Shown: positions 19,051 to 27,391 of the stretch, piece after piece
Numbering within the stretch: position 1 is the stretch's first letter
How the letters are laid out: the number at the start of each line of letters is the position of its first letter
DNA from: Candidatus Gastranaerophilales bacterium
GTDB lineage: Bacteria; Bacillota; Clostridia; Lachnospirales; Lachnospiraceae
DNA length: 64,000 bases
Direction of reading: 5' to 3'
NCBI GenBank assembly: GCA_023663225.1
Contig: JAMPHU010000009.1
Location: 1 to 64,000, forward strand
The notes under the pieces: generated by a model
The model's database searches: none
What the model was told of the DNA's origin: nothing
The model's input: the letters and a program-made list of their open reading frames with translations, nothing else
Translations under genes and position numbers: made by a program

Positions 19051-19103
19051 TTAGTTACTGGCAATGTCGAGTGGTCTTGCCGGATGTTGTAATCCGAATT
19101 GTG
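19038..19103 (+). repeat. Direct repeat copy 1
   Basis: ACCCCGCTGGAGCTTAGTTA through GCCGGATGTTGTAATCCGAA to about 19103 is repeated, with indels, at 19251-19320. The shared blocks are CTGGAGCT, CAATGTC, TTGCCGGATG and ATCCGAATTGTG. The reverse complement of its first part is the left arm of the palindrome at 18911. Confidence 0.75.
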
Positions 19104-19194
19104 GAATACAGGGGCATAGCCTTCTCTGTAACCTATGCTCCTGTATCCCGCAATTCCAAAGAATATACCATCCGCACAATCCGGATTATAACAT
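19083..19194. repeat. Palindromic element, second unit
   Basis: GATGTTGTAATCCG (from 19083) pairs with CGGATTATAACATC (to 19194). Inside it, AATTGTGGAATACAGGGGCA (from 19097) pairs with the complementary segment ending CCCGCAATT (to 19155). Most differences between arms preserve G-T pairing, which is suggestive of an RNA or a decayed inverted repeat. It also carries AATATACCATCCGCACAAT, repeated in the next unit. Confidence 0.75.
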
Positions 19195-19250
19195 CAGTTA
19201 TACTCGCTGACGATTAGAACTGGTATAAAGACCACACGGCAGTACTGACT

Positions 19251-19320
19251 ACCCCACTGGAGCTACTAAGTAACCGACAATGTCAGGTTTTTGCCGGATG
19301 CTGTGATCCGAATTGTGCGG
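19251..19320 (+). repeat. Direct repeat copy 2
   Basis: ACCCCACTGGAGCTACTAAG through GCCGGATGCTGTGATCCGAA and on to GTGCGG. It is a diverged second copy of 19038-19103, the two copies being about 213 bases apart. Confidence 0.75.
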
Positions 19321-19413
19321 ATGATATATTCCAAAGCAGACGCTAGCGATGCCATTACTACGAGCGAGGTGCAGCGAAAGCGTGTCTGTGTTGGAATATA
19401 CCATCCGCACAAT
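19311..19413. repeat. Palindromic element, third unit
   Basis: ATTGTGCGGATGATATATTC plus CA (from about 19312) pairs with TGGAATATACCATCCGCACA plus AT (to 19413), about 22 bp with a single G-T type difference. A smaller inner stem pairs GCAGACGCT with AGCGTGTCTGT. It ends 50 bases before the YgjP-like gene start. Confidence 0.78.
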
Positions 19414-19462
19414 GACCCTCGCTACATCCCCGACAAAAACCCGACACACGAAAGGATCTATC

Positions 19463-19885
19463 ATGGAACCGACCATCTACACCCCCGCGGAACTGCGCCG
19501 CCTTCAGGTACTCGACAGGCGTTACCGCAATTTCGCCAGACAATCGATCACAAAACGGGTAGTTTTCTACCACGCCCTCACAGGAGGCGATTACACTTCC
19601 ATCACTATACGGGATCAAAAAACCCGCTGGGGAAGCTGTTCCTCAAAAGGCACACTCTCCTTCAATTACCGCCTGATCTACGCCCCGTCCAAAGTGATGG
19701 ACTATGTGGTGGTGCATGAGCTGTGCCATCTGACCCATATGAATCACTCCAAAAATTTCTGGGCGATGGTGGAGCGCATCATGCCCGACTACCGCGCGCA
19801 AAAGGCCTGGCTGAAAGAGCACGGGCAGGAGCTCACGGTAGAACATTACATGGCAAAACAGGGGATCCCTCTGAAAATAGAGTGA
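19463..19885 (+). CDS. YgjP-like M48-type metallopeptidase (DUF45/WLM)
   Basis: A 140-residue single-domain zincin of the YgjP/DUF45 family. The HELCH motif places zinc ligands His85 and His89 and catalytic Glu86, followed by HMNHSKNFW with the likely third ligand His95. The family signature RWGSCSSKG is at residues 55-63, and YRLIYAPSKVMDYVVVHEL fits the fold. It is shorter than the usual 220-250 residues, so the N-terminal strand domain is reduced. ATG at 19463 has AAAGGA six bases upstream; the longer frame to 19349 runs through the palindrome and is unlikely. Substrates of the family are not established. Confidence 0.88.
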   Translation: MEPTIYTPAELRRLQVLDRRYRNFARQSITKRVVFYHALTGGDYTSITIRDQKTRWGSCSSKGTLSFNYRLIYAPSKVMDYVVVHELCHLTHMNHSKNFWAMVERIMPDYRAQKAWLKEHGQELTVEHYMAKQGIPLKIE

Positions 19886-19890
19886 TCCCC
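19861..19890. terminator. Hairpin overlapping the YgjP-like stop codon
   Basis: GGGGATC (19861-19867) pairs with GATCCCC (19884-19890), with CTCT/AGAG pairing inside. It spans the stop of the plus-strand gene and lies 27 bases from the convergent minus-strand gene. Downstream bases are only moderately T-rich, so this is a probable rather than certain bidirectional terminator. Confidence 0.5.
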
Positions 19891-19916
19891 CGCTCTTATC
19901 TTATCTTTCTTATCTG

Positions 19917-22526
19917 TCAACTGTTCTCGTCCACGTAGACCTGTGCCCTGTTCTGAATGATACCGGCCACATCTCTGGCGCTCTTTTGTCCTGAGAAGAA
20001 AGCCTCCGCCTCCTCCAGAACGATATTCCAGATATCATCATTGCTATATTGCGCTTTGTCCACCGACTTGATAAATGTGATCAGTTTGTCATATTGCTCC
20101 TGTGTCAGCGGATCCAGTGTGAGGACTTCCCCGTTCATCCAGTAGGTGTAGTCGTACTCGACTTTTTCACCGTTCTCATCCTCATACCAAGGCTTTTCCA
20201 ATCCACTTGCCATCCGCGCAATGCACTCTTCCTCCCTGATGGGCAGAGGCCAACTCTGATCCTTCTGATATTCCTCCAACAGATAGTACCGGACAAACTC
20301 CCACGCGCCGTCCAAATGCGCGGAGCGGGCGGAAAGGACGTAGGACGTATTGGCGTAGACATAGGAACCCTGCCCGCTGTCCGTGGGGAAGCCTATATAG
20401 GAGATATCCTCTCCGTATGTCCCGCCGATGAGGTTGATGGCCGTGTTGGGATCGGAGATTCCCGTGGTTGACAAAAGGATCTGATCCGTCCGATACAGGG
20501 ACTCATAATTCGACCAATAATCATCATTATAATTTTCCCAGTCGATTTCCTCCGGCAGAGTAGCCGCGTACTCCAGCAGCGTGATAAAATTCTCCGTGTC
20601 AAAGGAGCATTTTCCGGTATCTACATCCACAAAGTCACTGCCGCAGTAATTGAACGCCTGATTCAAGAAGTCGCTCCTGGTCAACTCGCCAAAGCCCTGT
20701 GTGCCCTCGGGCATGGACGCCATCAGATCCATAAAGTCCTGCATGGTCCAGGTCGTCCGATCTCCCACGATCGACTGCTTCCCCACCACCGTAGACAGGG
20801 AGAAAGCGGGGATCACCTGATAGAGCTTGCCGTTTCGTCTGTATGCGTCAAACACATTTTCCATAAACGCCACCTGGGACAATTCCTCATCCTCTTTGAT
20901 CAGTTTGCCCACATCGGCCAGAAGGCCCTTGGAAATATATTTGTCAATATCCGTGTTACTGTCCACAAAAAGGATATCCGGCATATTGCCCGCAAGGATA
21001 TCTGCGCTCAACTGATCATATCCCGCCATATAATTATCCGAAGTGATATAGCTTTCATAGGTCTTGGCCACAATGCGGTACGCATCGCTGGAACGGTTAA
21101 ACTCCACAATCCGGTGCAAGAGATCCGAGCGCAGACTCTCTCCGGCGACCACGATCACCTCCTTATCCGGTATATCCTCCGGATTCACTTTGGTGAAGAT
21201 CCCACCCACGGATTCATAATTCTCTCTGTCATAATAAAAACCCATAATGCGATTTTCGTCCAATGCGAGAATCGTGTACATGCTGTTCGTGTCCAGATCA
21301 GAGTTTACGAAACTCATCAACGGTGTCACATCCGCATCCCCGAAATTGTAGGCGTAAACACCATCGGAATTGGTGAACAAGAGATCGTTCCCAATGCCGG
21401 TAGTCAGCGCATTATAGCCGGAATAATACATGCTTGCCGGCATCTTTACAACTCCGTTCTCTCCTTCCGACACGCTGTTGCTCGCGATATCATAGGCCGC
21501 GATGTAGAGATTGTAGTCGTCCTCCGGATCATAATAGAACAGATAAACCTGGCCGTCCGCTCCCGCATAGGCGCCGGAAAGGTTGGAGAAGATCCCTCTC
21601 TCATCCTCCATAGGTTTGTCGTCCACCTCCACATTGCCTTCCTTGTCGGCGACCATCCGATAGACCTCGCTGGTCTCCCAATTATAGGCCATCATCATAT
21701 AGTTGCCGTCCTTGTCGGCAACCGCCGTCTGAATCCCACTAACGCCGCTGTTTTCCCCGCTGACCATCTCCAACGGCTCTTCAAAGAGAAGCTTTCCGTC
21801 CAGATCCCACGCGCACACGAAATAATCGGATGTGTAGATCCAATTTTCCGGATCCCTGCCGTCTTCCAGAGTATGATCTTTGATCGCATACACAAGGCCG
21901 TTCTCACAGAGGCAATAGCGGGAATAGCTGGTGTATTCCCACAGCGAACCTGCGTCTTCTCCCCATTCCTCATCGTCAACAGCCGCATCTTCCGTGCCCT
22001 CTTCCTCGGATGCCTCGCTCTCAGTCTCCTCCGGCTCCGCAGCGGGTTCTTCTTCCGGCTCAGCGGCGGGTTCCTCCGGCTCTGTCGCAATTGACACCGA
22101 TGCTGCAGCGAGATCCGCTACTCCTTCTGCGATTGCCCTCGGCTCTGCGGCGATCGGCGCTGCAACAGGCTCTCCCAGGCCACTTTCGTCAACGCTCTCC
22201 TGTACGGGCATCTCCAGACGGACTTCCTGCACATCCGAGCCGTCCTCCTTGACAGAAAAGAGCCTCATATCGTCATTTTGTCCGTCTTCCTTCCAATGAT
22301 ACACATAGACCAGGATATAGATCCTGTCACCGATCTTTGCCATCGTGGTGATGTTGTTGTCATCTCCAATATCCGGCAGTTTAAATTCCTGATAGGAATA
22401 CACATACTGCTTTGCCAGCGACGGATCCTGCGTCTTCTTTCCTCCTCCGCCGCAGGCGCACAGTCCTGCGGTCATGATGGCCGCAAGTCCGACGCACAGC
22501 GCCTTTTTGAAACGATTCTTTTTCAT
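19917..22526 (-). CDS. Solute-binding lipoprotein with N-terminal propeller-like domain (copy A)
   Basis: An 869-residue lipoprotein (signal ending AGLCACG). Residues about 40-400 look like a beta-propeller: repeated strands such as IGDRIYILVYVY, ADKDGNYMMMAYN and YAGADGQVYLFYYD, interrupted by an acidic Glu/Ala/Pro insert at about 125-190. The C-terminal half (about 440-869) resembles family 1 extracellular solute-binding proteins (YDQLSADILAGNMPDILFVD, then SWPLPIREEE). The end GQKSARDVAGIIQNR closely matches the paralogue at 27392-29701. It is the last gene of the transport operon, 10 bases after the MacB-core-like gene. The ligand is unknown. Confidence 0.82.
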   Translation of the reverse strand: MKKNRFKKALCVGLAAIMTAGLCACGGGGKKTQDPSLAKQYVYSYQEFKLPDIGDDNNITTMAKIGDRIYILVYVYHWKEDGQNDDMRLFSVKEDGSDVQEVRLEMPVQESVDESGLGEPVAAPIAAEPRAIAEGVADLAAASVSIATEPEEPAAEPEEEPAAEPEETESEASEEEGTEDAAVDDEEWGEDAGSLWEYTSYSRYCLCENGLVYAIKDHTLEDGRDPENWIYTSDYFVCAWDLDGKLLFEEPLEMVSGENSGVSGIQTAVADKDGNYMMMAYNWETSEVYRMVADKEGNVEVDDKPMEDERGIFSNLSGAYAGADGQVYLFYYDPEDDYNLYIAAYDIASNSVSEGENGVVKMPASMYYSGYNALTTGIGNDLLFTNSDGVYAYNFGDADVTPLMSFVNSDLDTNSMYTILALDENRIMGFYYDRENYESVGGIFTKVNPEDIPDKEVIVVAGESLRSDLLHRIVEFNRSSDAYRIVAKTYESYITSDNYMAGYDQLSADILAGNMPDILFVDSNTDIDKYISKGLLADVGKLIKEDEELSQVAFMENVFDAYRRNGKLYQVIPAFSLSTVVGKQSIVGDRTTWTMQDFMDLMASMPEGTQGFGELTRSDFLNQAFNYCGSDFVDVDTGKCSFDTENFITLLEYAATLPEEIDWENYNDDYWSNYESLYRTDQILLSTTGISDPNTAINLIGGTYGEDISYIGFPTDSGQGSYVYANTSYVLSARSAHLDGAWEFVRYYLLEEYQKDQSWPLPIREEECIARMASGLEKPWYEDENGEKVEYDYTYWMNGEVLTLDPLTQEQYDKLITFIKSVDKAQYSNDDIWNIVLEEAEAFFSGQKSARDVAGIIQNRAQVYVDENS

Positions 22527-22536
22527 ACTCTCCTCC

Positions 22537-23772
22537 TCACTTTCCCTGACCGTCTTCTATATCGTCTTCCCAATCCAGATCGTCGCCATGCCCTCCTGAC
22601 AGCCATCGCGGCAGCTTCCACTCCCGCTTTTTTTCGGGCATACCGTTGTCGGAAGTCCCTTCGCCGGAACCTGCTTTATCAGAAGTCCCCTTGCCGGACG
22701 TTCCCTTGCCCGCAAGCTTCTTCGCACGGCGTCTCTCCAGATAGAGCTCCCATTTGTCCTTCCCCGCGTAAAACGCATCCTTCAAAGTCCATCCCTTGTG
22801 ACGCCACCATCTGACAAACCATACTACCGCCAAAATGACCGGATAAAGCAAAAACAAAAACAGAAACAAGGTGAGCAATGCGATGATATCCTCATAACCT
22901 CTCGCCACATTCTCCCAATAGGGATAGATAATCGCCTTGCCGTTCATGGATCTGGTGCCAAATGCCAAAATCTTCTTGAGGCTGTTCACCAGAGAATATC
23001 TGGCAGAGTTCTCCACAACCTCCACATGCTTTTCCGCCACGCCGATATGCTCTTTCACATATTGCAGGGCAAACCCGCTGACCGGATTGGGCATCACGAT
23101 CTCATAATGATTGATCCCATAGTCGGTTCCCAACTCCGAGAGCGTCTGATAAGAGACATAGACCACCGTACTGCTCAATCCTGCGGCCTCCTCCAGTCTC
23201 CCCGTCGGCCGCTCCACCACGCCGGTGATCATATGGGGGATGCCTCTGATATCCACCGTCTGTCCCACCACATCGTTAGAGCCAAAAAGCTGCCAGGCGG
23301 CGTCCTCGTCGATCACACAATAATCCTGCATCAGATCGTTGCCGGAAAAATAGGCCCCCGACACCAGCCGCAGCGGGTGAAACAAAAAGAAATCTCCGCC
23401 GATTCCCACCGCCTCCGCATCCAGCGAAGTACGGCTGCTGCTCAATGTGATCCTGCCTGCAGCGCTGTAAGCGCCCACCCACAGCCTGGCATTGTCGCTG
23501 ATCACTTCTCCTTCGTGCATGGTCTCCAGCGTGATGGAAGCCTCCCTGAGCGCTCCGTCGATGGCGTGCTCAAACTCTTCTATGGCGTCCTCGGTCATTC
23601 CCGCGCTGACGGAGAAAAAACAACTGACCTGCGCCACATTGTTTTTGTCGCTCCAGCGCTCTGCCATCTGTTGGGAGTCCTGCGCGTTTCCCATGGATCT
23701 GATCACAAGGAAGAGAATCAGACAGACGAGAAGCGAAACCCCACCGCTGATCTGTAATACTAATTTCCTCAT
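22537..23772 (-). CDS. MacB-core-like membrane protein without FtsX permease domain
   Basis: A 411-residue protein. TM1 lies at about 8-26, followed by a large extracytoplasmic domain (about 30-290). Features there such as AVGIGGDFFLFHPLRLVSG, YCVIDEDAAWQLFG and DVVGQTVDIRGIPHMITGVV are characteristic of the MacB periplasmic core found in FtsX-type ABC permeases. One further TM (about 305-328) and a basic cytoplasmic tail rich in Gly/Ser/Lys complete it. The three-helix FtsX domain is lacking and no ATPase gene is adjacent. It follows the HlyD-like adaptor gene by 13 bases, suggesting the two act together. The role is inferred. Confidence 0.72.
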   Translation of the reverse strand: MRKLVLQISGGVSLLVCLILFLVIRSMGNAQDSQQMAERWSDKNNVAQVSCFFSVSAGMTEDAIEEFEHAIDGALREASITLETMHEGEVISDNARLWVGAYSAAGRITLSSSRTSLDAEAVGIGGDFFLFHPLRLVSGAYFSGNDLMQDYCVIDEDAAWQLFGSNDVVGQTVDIRGIPHMITGVVERPTGRLEEAAGLSSTVVYVSYQTLSELGTDYGINHYEIVMPNPVSGFALQYVKEHIGVAEKHVEVVENSARYSLVNSLKKILAFGTRSMNGKAIIYPYWENVARGYEDIIALLTLFLFLFLLYPVILAVVWFVRWWRHKGWTLKDAFYAGKDKWELYLERRRAKKLAGKGTSGKGTSDKAGSGEGTSDNGMPEKKREWKLPRWLSGGHGDDLDWEDDIEDGQGK

Positions 23773-23785
23773 AACAGCTCCTCAC

Positions 23786-25381
23786 TTACTCATTTGCCAA
23801 TCTGACCTGCTGACCCGCCTCCACAGGCTGGGTGGAGGTCGTGATCACAAACTCATATCCGTTTAAGCCGCTGACCGCCGACTGCGTGTCATCGCTGGCC
23901 AGCACCTCCACATTCATACGGGTGGCAATATAGCGGTTGCCCAGAGGACTTGATTTGGACTCCACCACCAGCACGAACTTGCCGTTGTTGTCCTCCCTGA
24001 TCGCGCTGTTGGGCACGATGGCATCATAGCTGGAGCTTCTCTCGCCCACGGACACGCTCAAAGATTGCCCTGCCGTCACACCGCCCGAGATATTAAAGTT
24101 GAGTATCTTGTTCGCGCCGGGGTTCTGCGGATCCGGACGGATGCTCGCGAGCACCACCTCCACATCATCGTAACGCCAGGAGTTTACCAGTTCCGCATGA
24201 TCTCCCACGGACAGACGCTTGGCCTGCTCGTTGGTGACGGAGAAACTTAAGGTGTACCCCTGCCCCTCGGGCTGCAGCACCACCACCGTATCGCCGTTTG
24301 CGATCTCCTTGCCCGCCACGGCGTTCACCGTCGTGACCGTGCCGGCAATCTTGGAGACGATCACGGCGTCCGTCGCCTTCTCCTGCTCCTTATTGTACGC
24401 CTCCTGTGCCTCCGCCAGCGCATTGTACAGACTCTCCAGATCCAGAACAATACCGATCCTGGAGACCAGCTCGTTTAAGTCCGCCTGCTTCTCGTCGAGA
24501 AGCGCCTTGGCGATGGCAAGACTGCCGCCTGTGGAGGCTTGTGTCGCCTCCAACTCCGCCTTGACGGCAGCAAGATTAAATTCGGCGGTATCCAAAGTCG
24601 ATTTCGCCTCATTTTTTTCTCTCTCCGCGACCAGGCACAACTGCCTCAAATCCTCAACTTTTTTCTGATACTCATCTACTGTCATTTCAAGCTTTTGCAG
24701 ATCGTTGCCGCTGACCGAAACACTGGTTGTATAATATTCATATTCCGCATCGGCCGCATTATACTGATTGCTTTTCCATGTATAATCATTCTGCGCGTTA
24801 TCCCGAAATGTCACTGACTCCTGATATCGCCTGACCAGATCTGCAGTCGCATCCGTCTGATCTGTCAAATCATTGCTCTGCGCCAGCCACTTGTCGTATT
24901 CCGCCTGCGCAGCATTCACTGCCGCCTGCGCCGCCGCAATTTGACTGCGGTATTTGTCGATCGACACATGTCCCGACTCCTGAATCATGCTGTTCTGCAC
25001 ATCCGCCTGCAAGAGCGCCTTGTTGTAGGCCGTCTGCGCCTCCTCCAGCGCTTTCTTGGCGTTCTTTAACTCCTCGCTCTCCACATCCTCCAGATATAAC
25101 AGGACGTCTCCCGCCTGCACCTCATCGCCGACTCTGACCGCCACGCTGGCCACCGTCCTGGTCTGGGTCGCCGTGACATTGTAGGGGTCGCCGCTCTCCA
25201 CCGTGCCGTTGCCGCGGATCTTGGCGGTGATCGAACCCGACTGCGCGTACTGCGCCGCCACCTCAGGCAGGGAATAATTCAAGATTGTCTGCGAGAAAAA
25301 GGTCAGTATCAAAAGCACCGTCAAAAAGATGATCGCCACGTTCTTTACCCACTCTCTTCTCTTGTTTCCTTTCTCTTCCAT
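23786..25381 (-). CDS. HlyD/RND-type membrane fusion (adaptor) protein
   Basis: A 531-residue adaptor. One N-terminal TM (about 16-36) is followed by a lipoyl-like half (GNGTVESGDPYNVTATQTRT with VRVGDEVQAGDVLLYLED), a long coiled-coil hairpin (about 100-330), the second lipoyl half (VSKIAGTVTTVNAVAGKEIA) and beta-barrel and membrane-proximal segments. Such proteins link inner-membrane transporters to extracytoplasmic partners, and in Gram-positives often accompany MacAB-like systems. ATG at 25381 has GAGGGAG seven bases upstream; ATG 25387 is too close to that site. It is the middle gene of the transport operon, between sugar-type permeases and the MacB-core-like protein. Confidence 0.87.
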   Translation of the reverse strand: MEEKGNKRREWVKNVAIIFLTVLLILTFFSQTILNYSLPEVAAQYAQSGSITAKIRGNGTVESGDPYNVTATQTRTVASVAVRVGDEVQAGDVLLYLEDVESEELKNAKKALEEAQTAYNKALLQADVQNSMIQESGHVSIDKYRSQIAAAQAAVNAAQAEYDKWLAQSNDLTDQTDATADLVRRYQESVTFRDNAQNDYTWKSNQYNAADAEYEYYTTSVSVSGNDLQKLEMTVDEYQKKVEDLRQLCLVAEREKNEAKSTLDTAEFNLAAVKAELEATQASTGGSLAIAKALLDEKQADLNELVSRIGIVLDLESLYNALAEAQEAYNKEQEKATDAVIVSKIAGTVTTVNAVAGKEIANGDTVVVLQPEGQGYTLSFSVTNEQAKRLSVGDHAELVNSWRYDDVEVVLASIRPDPQNPGANKILNFNISGGVTAGQSLSVSVGERSSSYDAIVPNSAIREDNNGKFVLVVESKSSPLGNRYIATRMNVEVLASDDTQSAVSGLNGYEFVITTSTQPVEAGQQVRLANE

Positions 25382-25425
25382 AACCATGCTCCCTCTTATC
25401 TATCATTTTACTCAGAAAATACCGC

Positions 25426-26376
25426 TCAACCCTTGATACCGCCCTGGTAGGTGATCCCTTCCACGAGGTACTCCTCCCCGTACAAAAAGATCAGCAGGCT
25501 TGGCACCATATAGATCGTAGCCACGGCAAACGCCAGTCCGATCTCTCCGCTGTTGATCTTGCTCAAGAACACGGACAGCGGATGCGTCTCCGCGTCCGAC
25601 AGCAGAATCAAAGGCTGTTCCACCATGTTCCAATAGTCGATAAACACCAGGATCGCCGCGGAGCAGAGCGCTCCCTTGCAGAGCGGCATACAGATCTTGC
25701 GAAAAATCTGCCACTCCCCCGCGCCGTCTATCTGTGCCGCCTCGATGACCGAGACGGGGATCCGCTTCATAAATTTCGTGAGCAAAAACACCGCAAACGG
25801 TGAAAAAATGCCCGGCAACCAGATCGCCCAATAGGAATCCAAAAGTCCCATCCATTCCGACACCAGATAGTTGGGCACCAGCGTCACCTGGTAGGGCATC
25901 AGCATCAATATGATATAGGCAAAAAATATGATCTGCCGCAATTTCCCGTCATATCTGGCAAAACCATATGAGGCCAGCGATGCCACGATCAACTGAAAGA
26001 GCACGATCGGCACCACCAGTATCACAGAATTCCAGAATTTTAACAGATATTCCGGACTCTTTAACAACACCGTGATATATTGGCTGAAAGACACCATATC
26101 CGGTATGAATTTTAAGTTGACTTTCTCGGAAATATACACTTTCCCGCCTGTGGCGCTTGTGGCGAACACCGACCCGTAATTGGCCGAGATCTCCGAGGAC
26201 GCCATGAAGGAGTTGGTGATGGTCAGCACAATGGGCATCAGAAACAGTACTGCAAAAAACGCGGCGATCGCGGTCGCTAAAGCCAGCTTGAAAGCCTTCC
26301 ATATTTTTTTGCGCCTGATCTCTCCCTCGGTAGGGACTTGTAGCTCGGTATTTCTCCTCCCCGTCTTACTTTTCAT
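25426..26376 (-). CDS. Carbohydrate-type ABC transporter permease (MalG-like)
   Basis: A 316-residue inner-membrane permease of the binding-protein-dependent type, with six predicted TM helices. The EAA loop EAAQIDGAGEWQIFRKICMP contacts an ATPase. The N-terminus is basic, and a large external loop between TM1 and TM2 (SSEISANYGSVFATSATGG onward) is somewhat extended. It pairs with the permease at 26436-27377. ATG at 26376 follows AAAGGA. No ATP-binding subunit is encoded nearby; in Firmicutes several sugar importers share an MsmK-type ATPase, which could apply here. Confidence 0.92.
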   Translation of the reverse strand: MKSKTGRRNTELQVPTEGEIRRKKIWKAFKLALATAIAAFFAVLFLMPIVLTITNSFMASSEISANYGSVFATSATGGKVYISEKVNLKFIPDMVSFSQYITVLLKSPEYLLKFWNSVILVVPIVLFQLIVASLASYGFARYDGKLRQIIFFAYIILMLMPYQVTLVPNYLVSEWMGLLDSYWAIWLPGIFSPFAVFLLTKFMKRIPVSVIEAAQIDGAGEWQIFRKICMPLCKGALCSAAILVFIDYWNMVEQPLILLSDAETHPLSVFLSKINSGEIGLAFAVATIYMVPSLLIFLYGEEYLVEGITYQGGIKG

Positions 26377-26435
26377 CCTTGCACATCCTTTCCGAAGCCT
26401 TTGCACAAGGGCAAATACAGGCTTCCCACAGCATT

Positions 26436-27377
26436 TTAACCCTCCACATCCTTTCCAAAGTGATTCTCCACGAGAAACAGGATGCCGATGATCACGATCA
26501 TCACCAGTGACATCAGGATGGCCGCTGCGGACAAGGTTTGATAATCCAAATTCTTAAATTTATTGTTCATGTAATGCTGCAGCATATAGATCGTATCGTA
26601 GGGATAATCTGTCGTCAGCAGATAAATCTCTCTAAAAATCTTGAAGGAGTTGATCAGGGACATGATCGTCACAAACAATATAGTGGAGGAGAGATACCGC
26701 AGCTTGATATGGAAAAAAGTCTGCAGCGGCGTGGCGCTCTCCAGCCTCGCCACCTCCAGAATATCTTTGGGAATACTGCCCAATGCCGCCATGAACAGGA
26801 TCATATTGTACCCCAGATTCTTCCACAGAAAAAGAATCACGATCACCACCGTGGAATACGACGATTTCATCCAGTCGATCTTATCCACGCCAAACACCGC
26901 CAGAATATCGTTCACCGCGCCATTGTAATGGAACAATACCTGCCAGATCAACACGATGGACGCCACCGGCACCATCATGGGACTCAAAAAAAACGTTCGG
27001 AACTGACTTCTAAAGGGAAGCTTTGCCTCCAGCACGATCGCCAGCATCAGAGACAACACCACCGCCAGCGGCACCGCCAACGCGGAAAAGATCGCCGTGT
27101 TGCGCACGGCCGTGCGGAACGCCCCGTTCTGTGTCACACTCTTAAAATTATCCAAAAAAACAAATTGCATACTGATGGGATTGTCTACCACAGAGTAGAC
27201 AATGACCACCAAAAAGGGCAGCAGGAAGAAAAGCAGCACGCCCAGAAAGCTCGGGGCCAGATACAACCCCGACCGCATTTGAATCTTGCGGGCGCTCTTG
27301 GACATTTTGCCATGAGGCTTCTTAATTTTGGTTTCCTTTCGCCCCTCATGCGCTTTTTTTAGCAACGGCTTACGCAT
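26436..27377 (-). CDS. Carbohydrate-type ABC transporter permease (MalF/UgpA-like)
   Basis: A 313-residue permease with six predicted TM helices and a MalF/UgpA-type start (RSGLYLAPSFLGVLLFFLLP). The EAA loop reads EVARLESATPLQTFFHIKLR, where the usual Gly is Ser, a slight departure from consensus. It forms the translocation pore with the downstream MalG-like partner. ATG at 27377 has GAGGGTGG eight bases upstream; the frame begins at GTG 27395, which overlaps the preceding stop. It lies 14 bases after the solute-binding protein gene, so coupling is likely. Confidence 0.92.
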   Translation of the reverse strand: MRKPLLKKAHEGRKETKIKKPHGKMSKSARKIQMRSGLYLAPSFLGVLLFFLLPFLVVIVYSVVDNPISMQFVFLDNFKSVTQNGAFRTAVRNTAIFSALAVPLAVVLSLMLAIVLEAKLPFRSQFRTFFLSPMMVPVASIVLIWQVLFHYNGAVNDILAVFGVDKIDWMKSSYSTVVIVILFLWKNLGYNMILFMAALGSIPKDILEVARLESATPLQTFFHIKLRYLSSTILFVTIMSLINSFKIFREIYLLTTDYPYDTIYMLQHYMNNKFKNLDYQTLSAAAILMSLVMIVIIGILFLVENHFGKDVEG

Positions 27378-27391
27378 AACAGTTACCACCC

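Noticed and set aside
18911..19413. Insertion sequence or group II intron
   Set aside because: No transposase or reverse transcriptase frame is present and the length is only about 0.5 kb. I report it as palindromic repeats.
22537..23772. Complete MacB/FtsX ABC permease
   Set aside because: Only the extracytoplasmic core and two TM segments are present, and there is no ATPase gene beside it, so I call it MacB-core-like only.
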